64,000 bases of DNA from Bradyrhizobium ontarionense (GTDB lineage Bacteria > Pseudomonadota > Alphaproteobacteria > Rhizobiales > Xanthobacteraceae), in contig NZ_CP088156.1 in assembly GCF_021088345.1 (NCBI RefSeq), positions 4,216,001-4,280,000 on the forward strand. The letters are read 5' to 3'. Both the position numbers and the translations under genes were made by a program. The notes beneath the pieces are model-generated. The model was not told the origin of the DNA and made no database searches. It was given only the letters and a program-made list of their open reading frames with translations. Of the stretch, positions 9,778 to 19,200 are shown in pieces. Position 1 is the first letter of the stretch. Every line of letters begins with the position of its first letter.

Positions 9778-9963
9778 TTAGTGAAGCGTTTCGCAGGTGA
9801 CCTGCCTCAAGCGCTCAATCTCATCCTTCACCATCAATTTCCGGCGCTTGAGTTCGGCTATTCGCAGGTCGTCCGTTGATGGATGTACGAGAGCTTCATG
9901 CAATTCGTTTTCAAGAACTTTATGCTTACGCTCCAGTTCAACGAGATGCGCCTGAATCGCCAT
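9778..9963 (-). CDS. DUF465 (YdcH-family) small coiled-coil protein
   Basis: A 61-residue charged helical protein with the DUF465 pattern: an N-terminal helix (LVELERKHKVLENELHEAL), a short turn, then LRIAELKRRKLMVKDEIERL. The ATG at 9963 is fixed by a strong Shine-Dalgarno, AAGGAGGT, about 6 bases upstream; the longer frame to 10059 has no such support. The function of DUF465 proteins is unknown. A second DUF465 gene lies 290 bp away in the opposite orientation. Confidence 0.85.
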   Translation of the reverse strand: MAIQAHLVELERKHKVLENELHEALVHPSTDDLRIAELKRRKLMVKDEIERLRQVTCETLH

Positions 9964-10254
9964 TCGAAACCTCCTTGGTAGGTGAACCTGAGATTCGACC
10001 AGGGCTAAGGAGTTTACACAAGTCGCATGACCTGTCGATGGGGCCAAAAGACCGCACATGCAAATTTGAGCACCGTGTGTAATGAAGCGTGAGCAGACGG
10101 ACGCGAATTGGCAGCGGTCGCCAACTTGAAATTCACGGGACAGCTACAGAGATCTCGCTGCTCGCGGCTTGCGCATCAGCTTCGCAAGCGCAATATTTCC
10201 TCCCCGCCTCCCCAAGGCTTTCCACTTCTTTCCGCTTTGTTGCTATCATAGATC

Positions 10255-10461
10255 ATGGCTGACCAAGACGAGCGCGAACTGCAGGCCGAACTCGCGCGCC
10301 TGCAGCAGGAGCACCGCGACCTCGACGCGGCGATTGACGCTTTACATCAATCGCCCGCGCCGGATTTGTTGCGGCTGCAACGGCTGAAGAAGCGGAAGCT
10401 TCTGCTACGCGATCGGATCGCCTTCATCGAAGATCAGATCACGCCCGATATTATCGCCTGA
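10255..10461 (+). CDS. DUF465 (YdcH-family) small coiled-coil protein, second copy
   Basis: A 68-residue helical hairpin-like protein (ELQAELARLQQEHRDLDAAI, then LLRLQRLKKRKLLLRDRIAFIEDQI) with the same architecture as the divergent neighbour at 9778-9963. This and its neighbour are paralogues by inspection. DUF465 proteins have no established role. It is preceded by a short pyrimidine-rich stretch with no clear ribosome site. Confidence 0.85.
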   Translation: MADQDERELQAELARLQQEHRDLDAAIDALHQSPAPDLLRLQRLKKRKLLLRDRIAFIEDQITPDIIA

Positions 10462-10608
10462 TCGGAAGCGTCAGCGGGCTTGACCGTTTCGGCATGGCCT
10501 TGCTCGAGCTGGTGAGAACTCGTGATTGAAGCCGTCTTGACAATTTAGAACAAATCATGAACAATTACACCAGTTCCGCGCACCTCGAAAACGGCAAGGA
10601 CGGTTCTG

Positions 10609-10821
10609 ATGCCCGCCTCCTTCTCTCCATACGACCGGCTCTACGAGCAGGCCTGCGATCAGGCCATCGCAATGTGCGATGGCAATCTGCGCTCCACGAT
10701 CAAGGCGCTGATCATGGCCAATGAATATCTCGAACTCGAGCTGCAGGAGTTGCGTGCCGCAATCTCGTGCGGCTGCATGCCGAACACCGCGTCGGACGAA
10801 GGCCAGAGCAGCGCGGCCTGA
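10609..10821 (+). CDS. Hypothetical protein, 70 residues
   Basis: Starts at an ATG 8 bases after AAGGA. The sequence is predicted helical (YDRLYEQACDQAIAMCDGNLRSTIKALIMANEYLELELQELR) and ends in a short Cys-containing, disordered tail. I do not recognise a domain. Codon usage and GC match the surroundings, so it is likely a real conserved genus-level protein. It sits among other very small genes (DUF465 upstream, an 83-residue protein downstream). Confidence 0.65.
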   Translation: MPASFSPYDRLYEQACDQAIAMCDGNLRSTIKALIMANEYLELELQELRAAISCGCMPNTASDEGQSSAA

Positions 10822-10904
10822 GCCGACGGCCGTTGAACCTCTCCAGCTAGCTGATCGCGACCGCACTTGCCCGTCTCTCGACATGAACCAAGGAGAACCG
10901 TGCA

Positions 10905-11156
10905 ATGCCCGACATCACCTACTACGTCGCAATGCCTTTCAGGCGGGACGATTCGGGAGCGTTGATTGCTGGAACAGCAGAGGAATGCCAGAGTTCTGCA
11001 AGCGCTCTCCGTCGTGCGGAGGCCATGTCGCACATGTCCGACAATATCGGCGCCATCGCCTTCAGCCGTAGCGGCGATCCGCTGATGGGTGAATTCAGCG
11101 ACGCGCGGCTCCTGCACAAGTTCGGCGAGTTGCCGGACGATCTCGGCGAGTTGTGA
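10905..11156 (+). CDS. Hypothetical protein, 83 residues
   Basis: Starts at an ATG with a good Shine-Dalgarno (AAGGAGA) about 8 bases upstream. The protein begins MPDITYYVAMPF and contains a Ser/Ala-rich helix followed by IGAIAFSRSGDP, which looks like a short beta hairpin. There is no recognised family and no signal peptide. It ends 23 bp from the convergent diguanylate cyclase stop. Confidence 0.65.
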   Translation: MPDITYYVAMPFRRDDSGALIAGTAEECQSSASALRRAEAMSHMSDNIGAIAFSRSGDPLMGEFSDARLLHKFGELPDDLGEL

Positions 11157-11179
11157 TCGTCGCGATGCGGCGCGCCGAT

Positions 11180-11851
11180 CTAGGCACGGATCTCGTGCCT
11201 TCGCTGCGCCTTGCGGATGTACATCGCCCGATCGGCCTCTTCCAAGGCGCGCACCGGGTTGACGCGCTTGTCCAGGAGGGCCATCCCGGCTGATGCGCCG
11301 GCGTGAACGGTCTGACCGCCGAAGGTGAAGGTCATGCCGTCGATCGCCTCCTCCAGCGCGGCCGCCTTGGCACGCGCATCTGTTTCGCAGAGGTGCCACA
11401 ACAGCACGCCGAATTCGTCCCCGCCGAGCCGCCCGATGACATCGGAGGAACGGACCTGCTCGCCCAGGACACGTGCAACGGCCTTCAGGACCTCGTCGCC
11501 TGCGGCGTGGCCGAACGTGTCATTGATCGGCTTGAGACGATCGACGTCGAGTACGACCAGGGCACCGGTGGCTTCATAGCGCTTGATGAACGCAATGGAG
11601 CGGTGGAGCTCGCGCGCGAAGCCCCGCCGGTTGAAGATGTCGAGCAGGAAATCACGCTCGGCGCAGGCCGTCAGTTCAGCGATGCGCGCCTGCGCCGCAG
11701 TCAGTTCGGTCTTGAGACGGCGAATGGTCTGACGCGCCCCTGCCGGTCCGGAGCCAGGCCCCGGGGAGCGCACCCCCGGCGGAACCTTCCGACGGTAACG
11801 GGCTCCACGCTTGCCGGCAGGTCCCGCCCTCATCATGCGCTTCTTTTTCAT
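11180..11851 (-). CDS. Diguanylate cyclase (GGDEF domain only)
   Basis: A 223-residue protein from the ATG at 11851 ([10 protein letters not shown]). It has a strongly basic, probably disordered 40-residue start, a short coiled coil ([19 protein letters not shown]), then one GGDEF domain. The active site [11 protein letters not shown] and the metal-binding [11 protein letters not shown] are intact. An RxxD inhibitory site (RSSD) sits exactly five residues before GGDEF, so product feedback control is expected. It makes cyclic-di-GMP from two GTP. No sensory domain is visible. An extension to 11929 is possible but has atypical sequence. Confidence 0.85.
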   Translation of the reverse strand: MKKKRMMRAGPAGKRGARYRRKVPPGVRSPGPGSGPAGARQTIRRLKTELTAAQARIAELTACAERDFLLDIFNRRGFARELHRSIAFIKRYEATGALVVLDVDRLKPINDTFGHAAGDEVLKAVARVLGEQVRSSDVIGRLGGDEFGVLLWHLCETDARAKAAALEEAIDGMTFTFGGQTVHAGASAGMALLDKRVNPVRALEEADRAMYIRKAQRRHEIRA

Positions 11852-11999
11852 CGGATGCCTTGCCGCGCCGTGGTTTGGACTTGCCGGGTTTAACCAAGAC
11901 AGGATAGTGCATCCAGATCTCCATGCCATGGCTTGCCGCTGTCGGGACCGATCCTATACTCCGGCCCATGCTTCTGGATTCCCGAGAAGAATTGAATTC

Positions 12000-12488
12000 A
12001 TGACCGCCCCGATCGCCATCATTATGGGTAGCCAGTCGGACTGGGATACCATGCGTCACACGGCCGACACCCTTGGCGCGCTGGGCGTGCGCTATGACGC
12101 CCGTATCGTCTCGGCGCACCGGACCCCGGATCGGCTGTATGCGTTCGCCAAGGGCGCCAAGGCGGCCGGCTACAAGGTCGTGATCGCCGGCGCCGGCGGC
12201 GCGGCCCACCTGCCGGGGATGACGGCCTCCCTGACAGAGCTGCCGGTATTCGGCGTCCCGGTCGAATCCAAGGCTTTGTCCGGGCTCGATTCGCTTTACT
12301 CGATCGTCCAGATGCCTGCCGGTATCCCCGTAGGTACGCTTGCCATCGGCAGATCCGGTGCGATCAATGCCGCCCTGCTGGCGGCGAGCGTGCTGGCGCT
12401 GACGGACACGGCGCTGGCCGACCGCCTTTCGGCATGGCGACAACAGCAGACCGACGCAATCGCCGAACGTCCGGAGGGCGCGGCGTGA
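12000..12488 (+). CDS. purE: N5-carboxyaminoimidazole ribonucleotide mutase
   Basis: A 162-residue PurE that converts N5-CAIR to CAIR in purine biosynthesis in the cytoplasm. The N-terminal motif [12 protein letters not shown] and the later SAHRTP loop are class I PurE hallmarks, as is the [13 protein letters not shown] loop. ATG at 12000 is chosen because it gives the family start; the longer frame reads through non-homologous sequence. The stop overlaps the purK start, so translation is coupled. Confidence 0.95.
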   Translation: MTAPIAIIMGSQSDWDTMRHTADTLGALGVRYDARIVSAHRTPDRLYAFAKGAKAAGYKVVIAGAGGAAHLPGMTASLTELPVFGVPVESKALSGLDSLYSIVQMPAGIPVGTLAIGRSGAINAALLAASVLALTDTALADRLSAWRQQQTDAIAERPEGAA

Positions 12489-13594
12489 CCGGGTCCAATC
12501 GGGTGAAGCTCAAGCCCGGCGACACGATCGGCATTCTTGGCGGAGGCCAGCTCGGCCGGATGCTGGCTCTGGCCGCGGCGCGGCTCGGGCTGCGCTGTCA
12601 GGTGTTCTCGCCGGACCCGGACTCTCCTGCGTTCGACGTGGTGCTCAACGCGACCTGCGCCGAATACGCCGATGTCGAGGCGCTGGAACTGTTCGCCAAC
12701 GACGTCGATGTCGTCACCTACGAGTTCGAGAACGTTCCGTCGGCGGCAGCCATGGTGCTGGCTTCCAGGCGTCCGGTTCTGCCGAGCCGCTCGGCGCTGG
12801 AAACGACGCAGGACCGGCTGACCGAGAAGGATTTCGTCACTTCGCTCGGGATCCGCACCGCCAACTATGCCGACGTGTCTTCGCCAGCCACCTTGCGCGA
12901 AGCCATCTTACGGATCGGTCTGCCGGCCGTTCTGAAGACACGGCGCTTCGGCTATGACGGCAAGGGCCAGGTGAAGATCCGCCAGGGTGACGACCTCGAG
13001 CGCGTCTGGACGGAGCTCGGCACCAAGTCCGCGATCCTCGAAGCCTTCATCCCGTTCGAGCGCGAGATCTCGGTCATTGCCGCTCGCGCCGCCGACGGGC
13101 AGGTCGAGTGTTTCGACGTCACCGAGAACGAGCATCGCGATCATATTCTGAAGGTGTCGCGCGCGCCGGCGCGAATTCCGGATACCCTGGCCGACGAAGC
13201 CCGCGACATCGCGAGCCGGATCGCCACCGCGCTCGACTATGTCGGGGTCCTCGCCGTCGAAATGTTCGTTGTGTCCGACGATTCCAATCCCGGCGTGCTG
13301 GTCAACGAGATCGCGCCGCGGGTCCATAATTCCGGCCACTGGACCCTCGATGGCGCATCGATCTCGCAGTTCGAGCAGCACATCAGGGCCATCGCGGGAT
13401 GGCCGCTGGGCAAGGCCCTGCGGCACGGGCACGTCACGATGACCAATCTGATCGGGGACGAAATCGACAGCTACGAACAATGGCTGACTGTTCCCGGTGC
13501 GACCGTTCACCTCTACGGCAAGGGCGCAGCCCGGCCCGGCCGCAAGATGGGGCACGTGACGCAGGTCGGGCCACTTCCCCCGAAGCAGGGCTGA
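12485..13594 (+). CDS. purK: N5-carboxyaminoimidazole ribonucleotide synthase
   Basis: A protein of about 369 residues of the ATP-grasp fold that makes N5-CAIR from AIR, ATP and bicarbonate, feeding PurE. It shows [13 protein letters not shown] near the N-terminus, the ATP-binding segment ([16 protein letters not shown]), and the ATP-grasp metal region ([15 protein letters not shown]). The GTG at 12485 overlaps the purE stop by four bases (GTGA); a GTG at 12503 is also possible. The operon purEK is the standard arrangement. Confidence 0.93.
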   Translation: MTGSNRVKLKPGDTIGILGGGQLGRMLALAAARLGLRCQVFSPDPDSPAFDVVLNATCAEYADVEALELFANDVDVVTYEFENVPSAAAMVLASRRPVLPSRSALETTQDRLTEKDFVTSLGIRTANYADVSSPATLREAILRIGLPAVLKTRRFGYDGKGQVKIRQGDDLERVWTELGTKSAILEAFIPFEREISVIAARAADGQVECFDVTENEHRDHILKVSRAPARIPDTLADEARDIASRIATALDYVGVLAVEMFVVSDDSNPGVLVNEIAPRVHNSGHWTLDGASISQFEQHIRAIAGWPLGKALRHGHVTMTNLIGDEIDSYEQWLTVPGATVHLYGKGAARPGRKMGHVTQVGPLPPKQG

Positions 13595-13763
13595 CCGAAA
13601 AAAGCGGCTTCCGTCGCGTTAAACTTGCATCAAGGTCCCGTCACCGGGTGGACAGCAACGGTGTTGTCTGATACACGGGCGCCCTCAAGGTCAAGGGCAA
13701 GGCCATTTGCCGGCCCTGGCTTCAGCCGATTTCAAACCGATAGACTGAGAAAGAGGATGCCGC

Positions 13764-14072
13764 GTGCAGGTTCTCGTTCGCGATAACAATGTCGATCAAG
13801 CCCTCAAGGCGCTCAAGAAGAAGATGCAGCGCGAGGGTATTTTCCGCGAGATGAAGCTCCGCGGTCATTACGAGAAGCCCTCTGAGAAGAAAGCGCGCGA
13901 GAAGGCTGAGGCCGTGCGTCGCGCACGCAAGCTTGCTCGCAAGAAGCTGCAGCGCGAAGGTCTGCTGCCGATGAAGCCGAAGCCGGTGTTCGGCGCCGGC
14001 GCAGGTGGCGACCGTGGTGGTGCCGGTCGTGGTCCAGGTGCAGGTGGTGCCCGCCCCGGCGCGCCGCGCTGA
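13764..14072 (+). CDS. rpsU: 30S ribosomal protein S21 with long Gly/Arg/Pro tail
   Basis: A protein of 102 residues starting at a GTG, with AGAGG about 9 bases upstream. Residues 1 to about 70 match bacterial S21 ([23 protein letters not shown], then a basic helix with [10 protein letters not shown]). S21 assists mRNA binding at the platform of the small subunit. From about residue 72 the protein becomes a Gly/Ala/Arg/Pro low-complexity tail of roughly 30 residues that typical S21 (about 70 residues) lacks. A hairpin with a T-tract follows at 14101. Confidence 0.93.
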   Translation: MQVLVRDNNVDQALKALKKKMQREGIFREMKLRGHYEKPSEKKAREKAEAVRRARKLARKKLQREGLLPMKPKPVFGAGAGGDRGGAGRGPGAGGARPGAPR

Positions 14073-14103
14073 TCTGCAACCATCATCTGATGACGTCTGA
14101 AAG

Positions 14104-14133
14104 CGCGGGCCTTCGGCTCGCGTTTTTGTTTTT
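14104..14133 (+). terminator. Rho-independent terminator after rpsU
   Basis: A GC-rich hairpin (CGCGGGCC, TTC loop, GGCTCGCG with one wobble pair) is followed by TTTTTGTTTTT. It lies about 30 bp after the rpsU stop. Confidence 0.8.
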
Positions 14134-14230
14134 GGCCCGCATTCCGATCCCCCCGCCCTCCGGCGGGCCTCGTTCGGCGGCCGTACCTGAAATCGGCAGC
14201 CGCGCACGGCTGGACCTGGCGGCGCCCAAC

Positions 14231-14262
14231 AAAAAAGCGGCGGACCGTCCGGGTCCACCGCT
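14231..14262 (-). terminator. Rho-independent terminator for the gene at 14306-15196
   Basis: Read on the minus strand: AGCGGTGGACC, loop, GGTCCGCCGCT, then TTTTTT. It lies about 45 bp downstream of the stop at 14306. It converges with the rpsU terminator, so each strand has its own stop signal. Confidence 0.8.
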
Positions 14263-14305
14263 TGTGTGGGGATCACGCGCCCGTCGGTGCGTGATGATCC
14301 GAGCG

Positions 14306-15196
14306 CTACTTCGGCAGCACCGAGTGGAACACCGACTTCGCGGCGGACATCATGTCCTGAGCGACGCTGGACATCTGATCCTTGATCGACGGATCGGGCT
14401 TATCGGCGCGCAGGTCCAGCGGACGCAGCTGCCGGGCGGGGATTTCGGCTGGCGGCGTCGGACGATCGAGCTGCAGCGACCCCGTATATGAGGGATTCGA
14501 GCCCGCGGCCGGCGGCACCGCGACGCCCTGTTCAGCCGGCGGCGTGGACACTGTGATCGGCGGCGGCAGTGGACGGACCGGAGAAATCTGCGGCGCCGCT
14601 GTCACAACCCGCGGTGTCTCACCAGCACCGCGGCTGACCTCACCGGACGGCTTTTCGGCGGACGATTTTTCTGCGGAGGCCTTATTGGCTCCCTCGCTTG
14701 CCCGCAGCCGCTCGATCGCAGCCCGCGCCAGATCGGCCGCGTCGCGACGATCCTCCTGCTGGCCCGCCGGAACCTCCGCCGGAGTCGTGCGCGCGATCAG
14801 CTTTTCGCGCGGCGACACCGGATGGCGCGGTGACTCGGCCGGAAGGCTGGCGGTCTCGGTCGGCTTCACCTCGACCGTCTTTTCCGCAGCCTTGTCGGCG
14901 AGCGACTTCTCGGAGACGCCCTTCGCCTTGATTCCCGGAGCAGGTACGTTGGAAATCTCGGCAGAGGTTTCGGCCGGCTTGGCGTCAGCCTTCGCGGCGT
15001 CAGCAGCCGCGGTCTTGGGAGCGTCGCCCTTGGAGCCGGTGATCTTGGCATAGGCAGCCGACGCCATGGCCGCCATGGTCGATGGCGGCGCGTCGGGCTT
15101 GGTGTTGATGTAGTGATTGACGATGTACGCCCCGATGATGGTGGCGATCACCGACGGAATGATCTCCAGGGCAAACTTGGTGAGATATTTCAGCAT
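14306..15196 (-). CDS. Hypothetical membrane-anchored low-complexity protein
   Basis: A protein of 296 residues from the ATG at 15196 (MLKYLTKFALEII). One transmembrane helix lies at about residues 8-30 (FALEIIPSVIATIIGAYIV). The remainder is rich in Ala, Pro, Lys, Glu and Ser, with no fold recognised, consistent with a long disordered periplasmic or cytoplasmic tail. The C-terminus has a short amphipathic helix (DQMSSVAQDMMSAAKSVFHSVL). It is likely specific to Bradyrhizobium and relatives. Function unknown. Confidence 0.75.
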   Translation of the reverse strand: MLKYLTKFALEIIPSVIATIIGAYIVNHYINTKPDAPPSTMAAMASAAYAKITGSKGDAPKTAAADAAKADAKPAETSAEISNVPAPGIKAKGVSEKSLADKAAEKTVEVKPTETASLPAESPRHPVSPREKLIARTTPAEVPAGQQEDRRDAADLARAAIERLRASEGANKASAEKSSAEKPSGEVSRGAGETPRVVTAAPQISPVRPLPPPITVSTPPAEQGVAVPPAAGSNPSYTGSLQLDRPTPPAEIPARQLRPLDLRADKPDPSIKDQMSSVAQDMMSAAKSVFHSVLPK

Positions 15197-15433
15197 GCTG
15201 ACCACTCCCGCGCGGTATTTGCGGGAACTTTGAGGCACAATTAAGGGACCATTCCCCACCTTCCGCAGCTCGCACGCCTGCTACTCCAGCAAGGACGAAC
15301 GTCGGAAAATCGTTTTCCTGAAAGCCTTTGAGACCGGGGCCGTGCCGCAGTCCGAGATCACGCGGGCACTGCCACAGCTTCCGGATCGCCGGCTCAACAT
15401 ACCACAATCAGCGGCATCCCGGTAAACAAATGG

Positions 15434-15718
15434 TTACGGCTTCAATTCAACTTCGAGGAAAATGATCTCGGAGTTGGTCTCGTTCAGCACATCGTGTTCC
15501 ACCCCCGCTTTGCGGAAATAGGATTTGCCGACAGCAAGCTGCGCTTTCGTGCGCTCGCCGGACGGCGCCACGATCGTCATCTCGCCTGCGGTAACCGGCA
15601 CAATCACGTAATCCATTCCGTGGATGTGGCGCCCTGTCGCACTGCCGGGCGCCAGCCGCCACTCCGTGACGCGAACCTCGGGGGTGTCGACCTGGACGTC
15701 GGATTGAGCGCTGAGCAT
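15434..15718 (-). CDS. Small cupin-domain protein
   Basis: A 94-residue single-domain cupin. The metal-site first motif is degenerate but recognisable (PGSATGRHIHGMDYVIVPVTAGEMTI) and a second histidine motif appears in FRKAGVEHDVLNETNSEIIFLEVEL. It starts 17 bp after the antiporter gene on the same strand, so the two are probably co-transcribed. The ligand is unknown. Confidence 0.8.
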   Translation of the reverse strand: MLSAQSDVQVDTPEVRVTEWRLAPGSATGRHIHGMDYVIVPVTAGEMTIVAPSGERTKAQLAVGKSYFRKAGVEHDVLNETNSEIIFLEVELKP

Positions 15719-15735
15719 GGGGATCTCTTTGGGAA

Positions 15736-16833
15736 TCAGGGCACGAAAAGCAGGAAGACGAATATCGCGAATACGACCATGTGCACCAGCCCGAACAGGA
15801 TGTTCGTCCGTCCCGTGCCGAAGGTCAGCATGCTCAGGACGAAGGTCAGAAGCAGCAGCACCATCCCCTGGGCGTCCAGCCCGAGCACGAGCCGCTTGTC
15901 GAGCGCATAAGCGGCCGTCGCCACCGCCGGAATCGTCAGTCCGATGGTGGCGAGCGAGGACCCGAGCGCAAGGTTGATGCTCTTCTGCAGGTCGTTGGCG
16001 CGCGCCGCGGAGATCGCCGCCACGCTCTCCGGCAGCAGGATCAGGAGCGCCACCAATACGCCGGCGACGGCCGGCGGCGCGCCCGTGGCGGCTACACCCG
16101 CGTCGACCACCAGCGAGAATTTCTTTGCGAGCAGCACCACCGCGAGCAGCGCGACCAACAGGAGTCCGACGCTGACCGCCAGCTTCCCCCGCGGCAGCCG
16201 GACGTCATCATCGCTGAAGCCGGCAGCGTTGCCGACGAAATAGTCCCGGTGGCGGGTGGTCTGGGTGTACAGAAACACGGCGTAGAGCAGGATCGTAGCC
16301 ACGCTGACGAAGGCGAGCTGCACGGCCGAATAGACCGGCCCCGGCGAGGTCAGCGTATAGTTCGGCAGCACCAGCGTGATGGTCGCCATCGTGAACAGCA
16401 CGCTCAGATACAGGTTGGCGCCGGAGACCAGGACGTCCTGCTCGCGGTAGCGCACGCCGCCAATGAAGATGCAGATGCCGACCAGAGCGTTGCAGACGAT
16501 CATCACGACGGCAAACACCGTGTCGCGCGCCAGTGCCGGTGCGGCGTTGTCCCCGAGCATGATGGTGACGATCAGCGCCACCTCGATGACCGTTACCGCC
16601 AAGGTCAGGAGCAGCGTGCCGAACGGCTCCCCGATCTCGTGCGCGATCACCTCGGCATGATGCACGGCCGCGAACACAGTGCCGAACAGGATCACCAGCA
16701 GCACCGCAGCGAAGACAAGGCCAGCAGCCGAGGGCGTGAAATCGTAGTGCGTGACGGTCACGATCGCGACCAGCGCGACCGCCAGGCCCGGGAAAATCAC
16801 TGATGATGCCGGCGTCGCGTGCTGCACGCTCAT
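15736..16833 (-). CDS. Calcium/sodium:proton antiporter, ChaA-type (CaCA family)
   Basis: A protein of 365 residues with about eleven membrane helices. The two alpha-repeat motifs of the CaCA family are visible: GEPFGTLLLTLAVTVIEV and LLPESVAAISAARANDLQKS followed by ALGSSLATIGLTIP. The acidic residues in these repeats coordinate the cation. It extrudes Ca2+ or Na+/K+ in exchange for protons at the inner membrane. ATG at 16833 is preferred over an upstream in-frame extension to 16890. It is followed by the cupin gene and preceded by a second antiporter. Confidence 0.88.
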   Translation of the reverse strand: MSVQHATPASSVIFPGLAVALVAIVTVTHYDFTPSAAGLVFAAVLLVILFGTVFAAVHHAEVIAHEIGEPFGTLLLTLAVTVIEVALIVTIMLGDNAAPALARDTVFAVVMIVCNALVGICIFIGGVRYREQDVLVSGANLYLSVLFTMATITLVLPNYTLTSPGPVYSAVQLAFVSVATILLYAVFLYTQTTRHRDYFVGNAAGFSDDDVRLPRGKLAVSVGLLLVALLAVVLLAKKFSLVVDAGVAATGAPPAVAGVLVALLILLPESVAAISAARANDLQKSINLALGSSLATIGLTIPAVATAAYALDKRLVLGLDAQGMVLLLLTFVLSMLTFGTGRTNILFGLVHMVVFAIFVFLLFVP

Positions 16834-16948
16834 GATTCGCGTCCTCGATCCGTTCTGCCCGAGTATGCGCGACGGAGAGGCAACCGTCACCCTGCCCGGC
16901 GGTGACTATCCGAAGCCCGGGCGGTGGCTGAGAGTGCCGCAGATCAGA

Positions 16949-18442
16949 TCAACGGGGGCTGAGCAGCGGGTGAATCGGCAGCACGGTCAGCAGCACGAAC
17001 AGCGGGATCAGGATAGCAGCCGCCCGCAGCGTGTAACCGAAGAAGCTCGGCATCCTGATGCCGCGCTCATTGGCGATTGCAGCGACCATGAAGTTCGGCG
17101 CGTTCCCGATGTAGGTCAGCGCGCCCATGTACACCGCCCCCATCGAGATCGCGGCCAGCGTGCCTGCGAGGTCATTCATCAGCACCTTGGGATCGCCGCC
17201 AGCAAGCTCGAAGAACAAGAGATAAGTCGGCGCATTGTCGAGGAAGGCCGACATCAGCCCGGTGAACCAGAAATAGGCGACCTCTCTCGGTGCACCGGAT
17301 GGCGTCGTCACGGCATTCAGGAGCCAGCCGAACGTGCCGTCGTGGCCGGCATTCAGCATCGCGATGACCGGGACGATCGCGGTGAAGATCGCCGCGAACA
17401 GCTTCGCGACCTCCCGGATCGGCTCCCAGTTGAAGCCGTTGGCTTCGCGGTGCTCATCCGGCGTGAGCCAGAGCGACAGCCCGGCGATCACGACAAGAGT
17501 AATGTCACGCAGGAGGTTTTGAAGCTCGATATGCGTCCCCACGACATCGAAACCAATGCCTGGCTTCCAGGTCGCCGAGATCAACATGCTGGCAACGATG
17601 GCCGCGATCAGGACGACGTTGACCAGACCGCGAATGCGAACGGGATCTCCACGACCGGCGTCCTTTGGCGCGGGTTCTGCACGATAGCGCCAGGCATCGA
17701 TCGCGGCAAAGACCACGAGCAGCAGTCCGGCCACGATCGCGGTCTGCAGCCAGATGGTCCGCGTGGTCCAGAAGAAGTCGACGCCGCGCAGGAAGCCGAC
17801 AAACAGTGGCGGATCGCCGAGCGGGCTCAGTGCGCCTCCGACATTGGCGGCCAGGATGATGAAGAAGATCAGCACATGCACATTGTGCTGCCGCGCCAGA
17901 TTGGCGCGGATCAGGGGGCGGACCAGGATCATCGCGGCCCCCGTCGTGCCGACGACGCTCGCAATGACCGTCCCGAGCGCGAGAATCGCCGTGTTGGTCA
18001 CTGGCGTGCCTCTGATGGTGCCGGTCACCAGGATGCCACCAGCGACCGTATAGAGCGCAAACAGCAGCACGATGAAGCTGAGATATTCGCCGAGCAGCGC
18101 GTGGACGAAGGATGCGAGCGCCGTAGCCATCCCGGCCTGCCAGGTCAGCGCCGCCAGGGTCACCAGCGCCCAGGCCGCGGCGATCTTTCCATAATGATGG
18201 TGCCAGAAGCCGGCAAACAACAGCGGCCCGAGCGCGATCGACAGCAGCAATCCCGCGAACGGCAACGCGAACGGCCAGGTCATGGCGGCGCCGTCCAGCC
18301 CGGCGGCCGCGCGCGCCGGCATCGGCAGAAGCACAAAGATCAGGAGGGCACCGAGCAGAGCCGGCCACAGCGGCCGATGGAGGCTACGGGCCGTCGATGA
18401 AGCTTTTGGCTGTCTCAGTCGCACCAAACAGATCCAGATCAT
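16949..18442 (-). CDS. Sodium:proton antiporter, NhaD/ion-transporter superfamily
   Basis: A protein of about 497 residues with an N-terminal signal-like helix (LLGALLIFVLLPMPARA) and about 12 further membrane segments. It shows features of the NhaD/ArsB-type superfamily: paired re-entrant motifs around NVGGALSPLGDPPLFVG and ALTYIGNAPNFMV. The start is uncertain: ATG at 18442 or GTG at 18424, both of which overlap the 3' end of the upstream hydrolase gene by tens of bases. It shares strand and probably transcript with that gene and precedes the ChaA-type antiporter. Confidence 0.82.
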   Translation of the reverse strand: MIWICLVRLRQPKASSTARSLHRPLWPALLGALLIFVLLPMPARAAAGLDGAAMTWPFALPFAGLLLSIALGPLLFAGFWHHHYGKIAAAWALVTLAALTWQAGMATALASFVHALLGEYLSFIVLLFALYTVAGGILVTGTIRGTPVTNTAILALGTVIASVVGTTGAAMILVRPLIRANLARQHNVHVLIFFIILAANVGGALSPLGDPPLFVGFLRGVDFFWTTRTIWLQTAIVAGLLLVVFAAIDAWRYRAEPAPKDAGRGDPVRIRGLVNVVLIAAIVASMLISATWKPGIGFDVVGTHIELQNLLRDITLVVIAGLSLWLTPDEHREANGFNWEPIREVAKLFAAIFTAIVPVIAMLNAGHDGTFGWLLNAVTTPSGAPREVAYFWFTGLMSAFLDNAPTYLLFFELAGGDPKVLMNDLAGTLAAISMGAVYMGALTYIGNAPNFMVAAIANERGIRMPSFFGYTLRAAAILIPLFVLLTVLPIHPLLSPR

Positions 18443-19184
18443 TATGTCCGCCGTCGGGAAACCGTACGAAGCGCTTGGGGTCACGCGCAAGCGCGAACAA
18501 TCGCTCCCCGAAGCGGATCGAAATCGCCGGGTCCTTTTCGCCATGCATGATCAGGAGCGGCACATGCACATTGCCGATGCGACGATCGGAGTGGAAGCGG
18601 TCGCGCATCAGCAGGCTGACCGGAACAACCCTCAGCATCGCGGAGGCAACGTCGACGGTGGACGTGTAGGGTGCTTCGAGGATCAGCTTGGCGATCGGGT
18701 GCTCCGCCGCGATCGCGGTCGCAACGCCGGACCCGAGCGAGAAGCCCCAGGCCACGATCCGTCCCGCATCATAGCGCTCCGTGGTGAACGCATAGGCGGA
18801 TGCGGCATCCTGAAGCAGGCCTTGCTCGCTGGGACTGCCGCTCGACCCCGCATAGCCGCGATAGGACAACGCGACGAGGCCGGTGCCGTCGGCCGTGAGC
18901 GCCTTGAAGCGCGAGACCACGCCGGCGAGGAAATCGCCGTTGCCGGGAAAGTACAACACGACCTTGCGGCCGGGCTTGGCCGGCACGTGCCAGACGATGA
19001 CGTTCTCACCGTCGGCCGACGTCAGCACATGCTCTTCAGCCTGCGCAAATCCGGCGGCCGCCGGCGCAGTGCGGCCGACCGGAGGGATTGGAAACAGCAT
19101 CGCGCGCTGACGGACGAACAGGATCGCAAGACCGGCACAATAGAGACCCGCCAAGACGATCAGGAGCCATTTGAGAAAGGTCAT
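18384..19184 (-). CDS. Membrane-anchored alpha/beta hydrolase (BEM46/ABHD13-like)
   Basis: A protein of 266 residues with an N-terminal membrane anchor (about 5-25). The nucleophile elbow GFSLGSG holds the catalytic Ser; MHGEKDPAI supplies the Asp and PDGGHNDL the His. The oxyanion strand is VVLYFPGNGD. This matches the BEM46-like serine hydrolase family, of uncertain substrate. Its 3' end overlaps the start region of the antiporter gene, and its start is 17 bp from the pntB end. Confidence 0.85.
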   Translation of the reverse strand: MTFLKWLLIVLAGLYCAGLAILFVRQRAMLFPIPPVGRTAPAAAGFAQAEEHVLTSADGENVIVWHVPAKPGRKVVLYFPGNGDFLAGVVSRFKALTADGTGLVALSYRGYAGSSGSPSEQGLLQDAASAYAFTTERYDAGRIVAWGFSLGSGVATAIAAEHPIAKLILEAPYTSTVDVASAMLRVVPVSLLMRDRFHSDRRIGNVHVPLLIMHGEKDPAISIRFGERLFALARDPKRFVRFPDGGHNDLDLFGATETAKSFIDGP

Positions 19185-19200
19185 GGCTCCCCGAGAGCGG

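Noticed and set aside
11852..11929. Extended N-terminus of the diguanylate cyclase
   Set aside because: The extra residues lack similarity to GGDEF proteins and no ribosome site supports the upstream start.
15304..15318. GGAAAA-TCG-TTTTCC short palindrome as an operator or terminator
   Set aside because: The arms are only 6 bp, with no suitably placed T-tract or promoter; likely chance.
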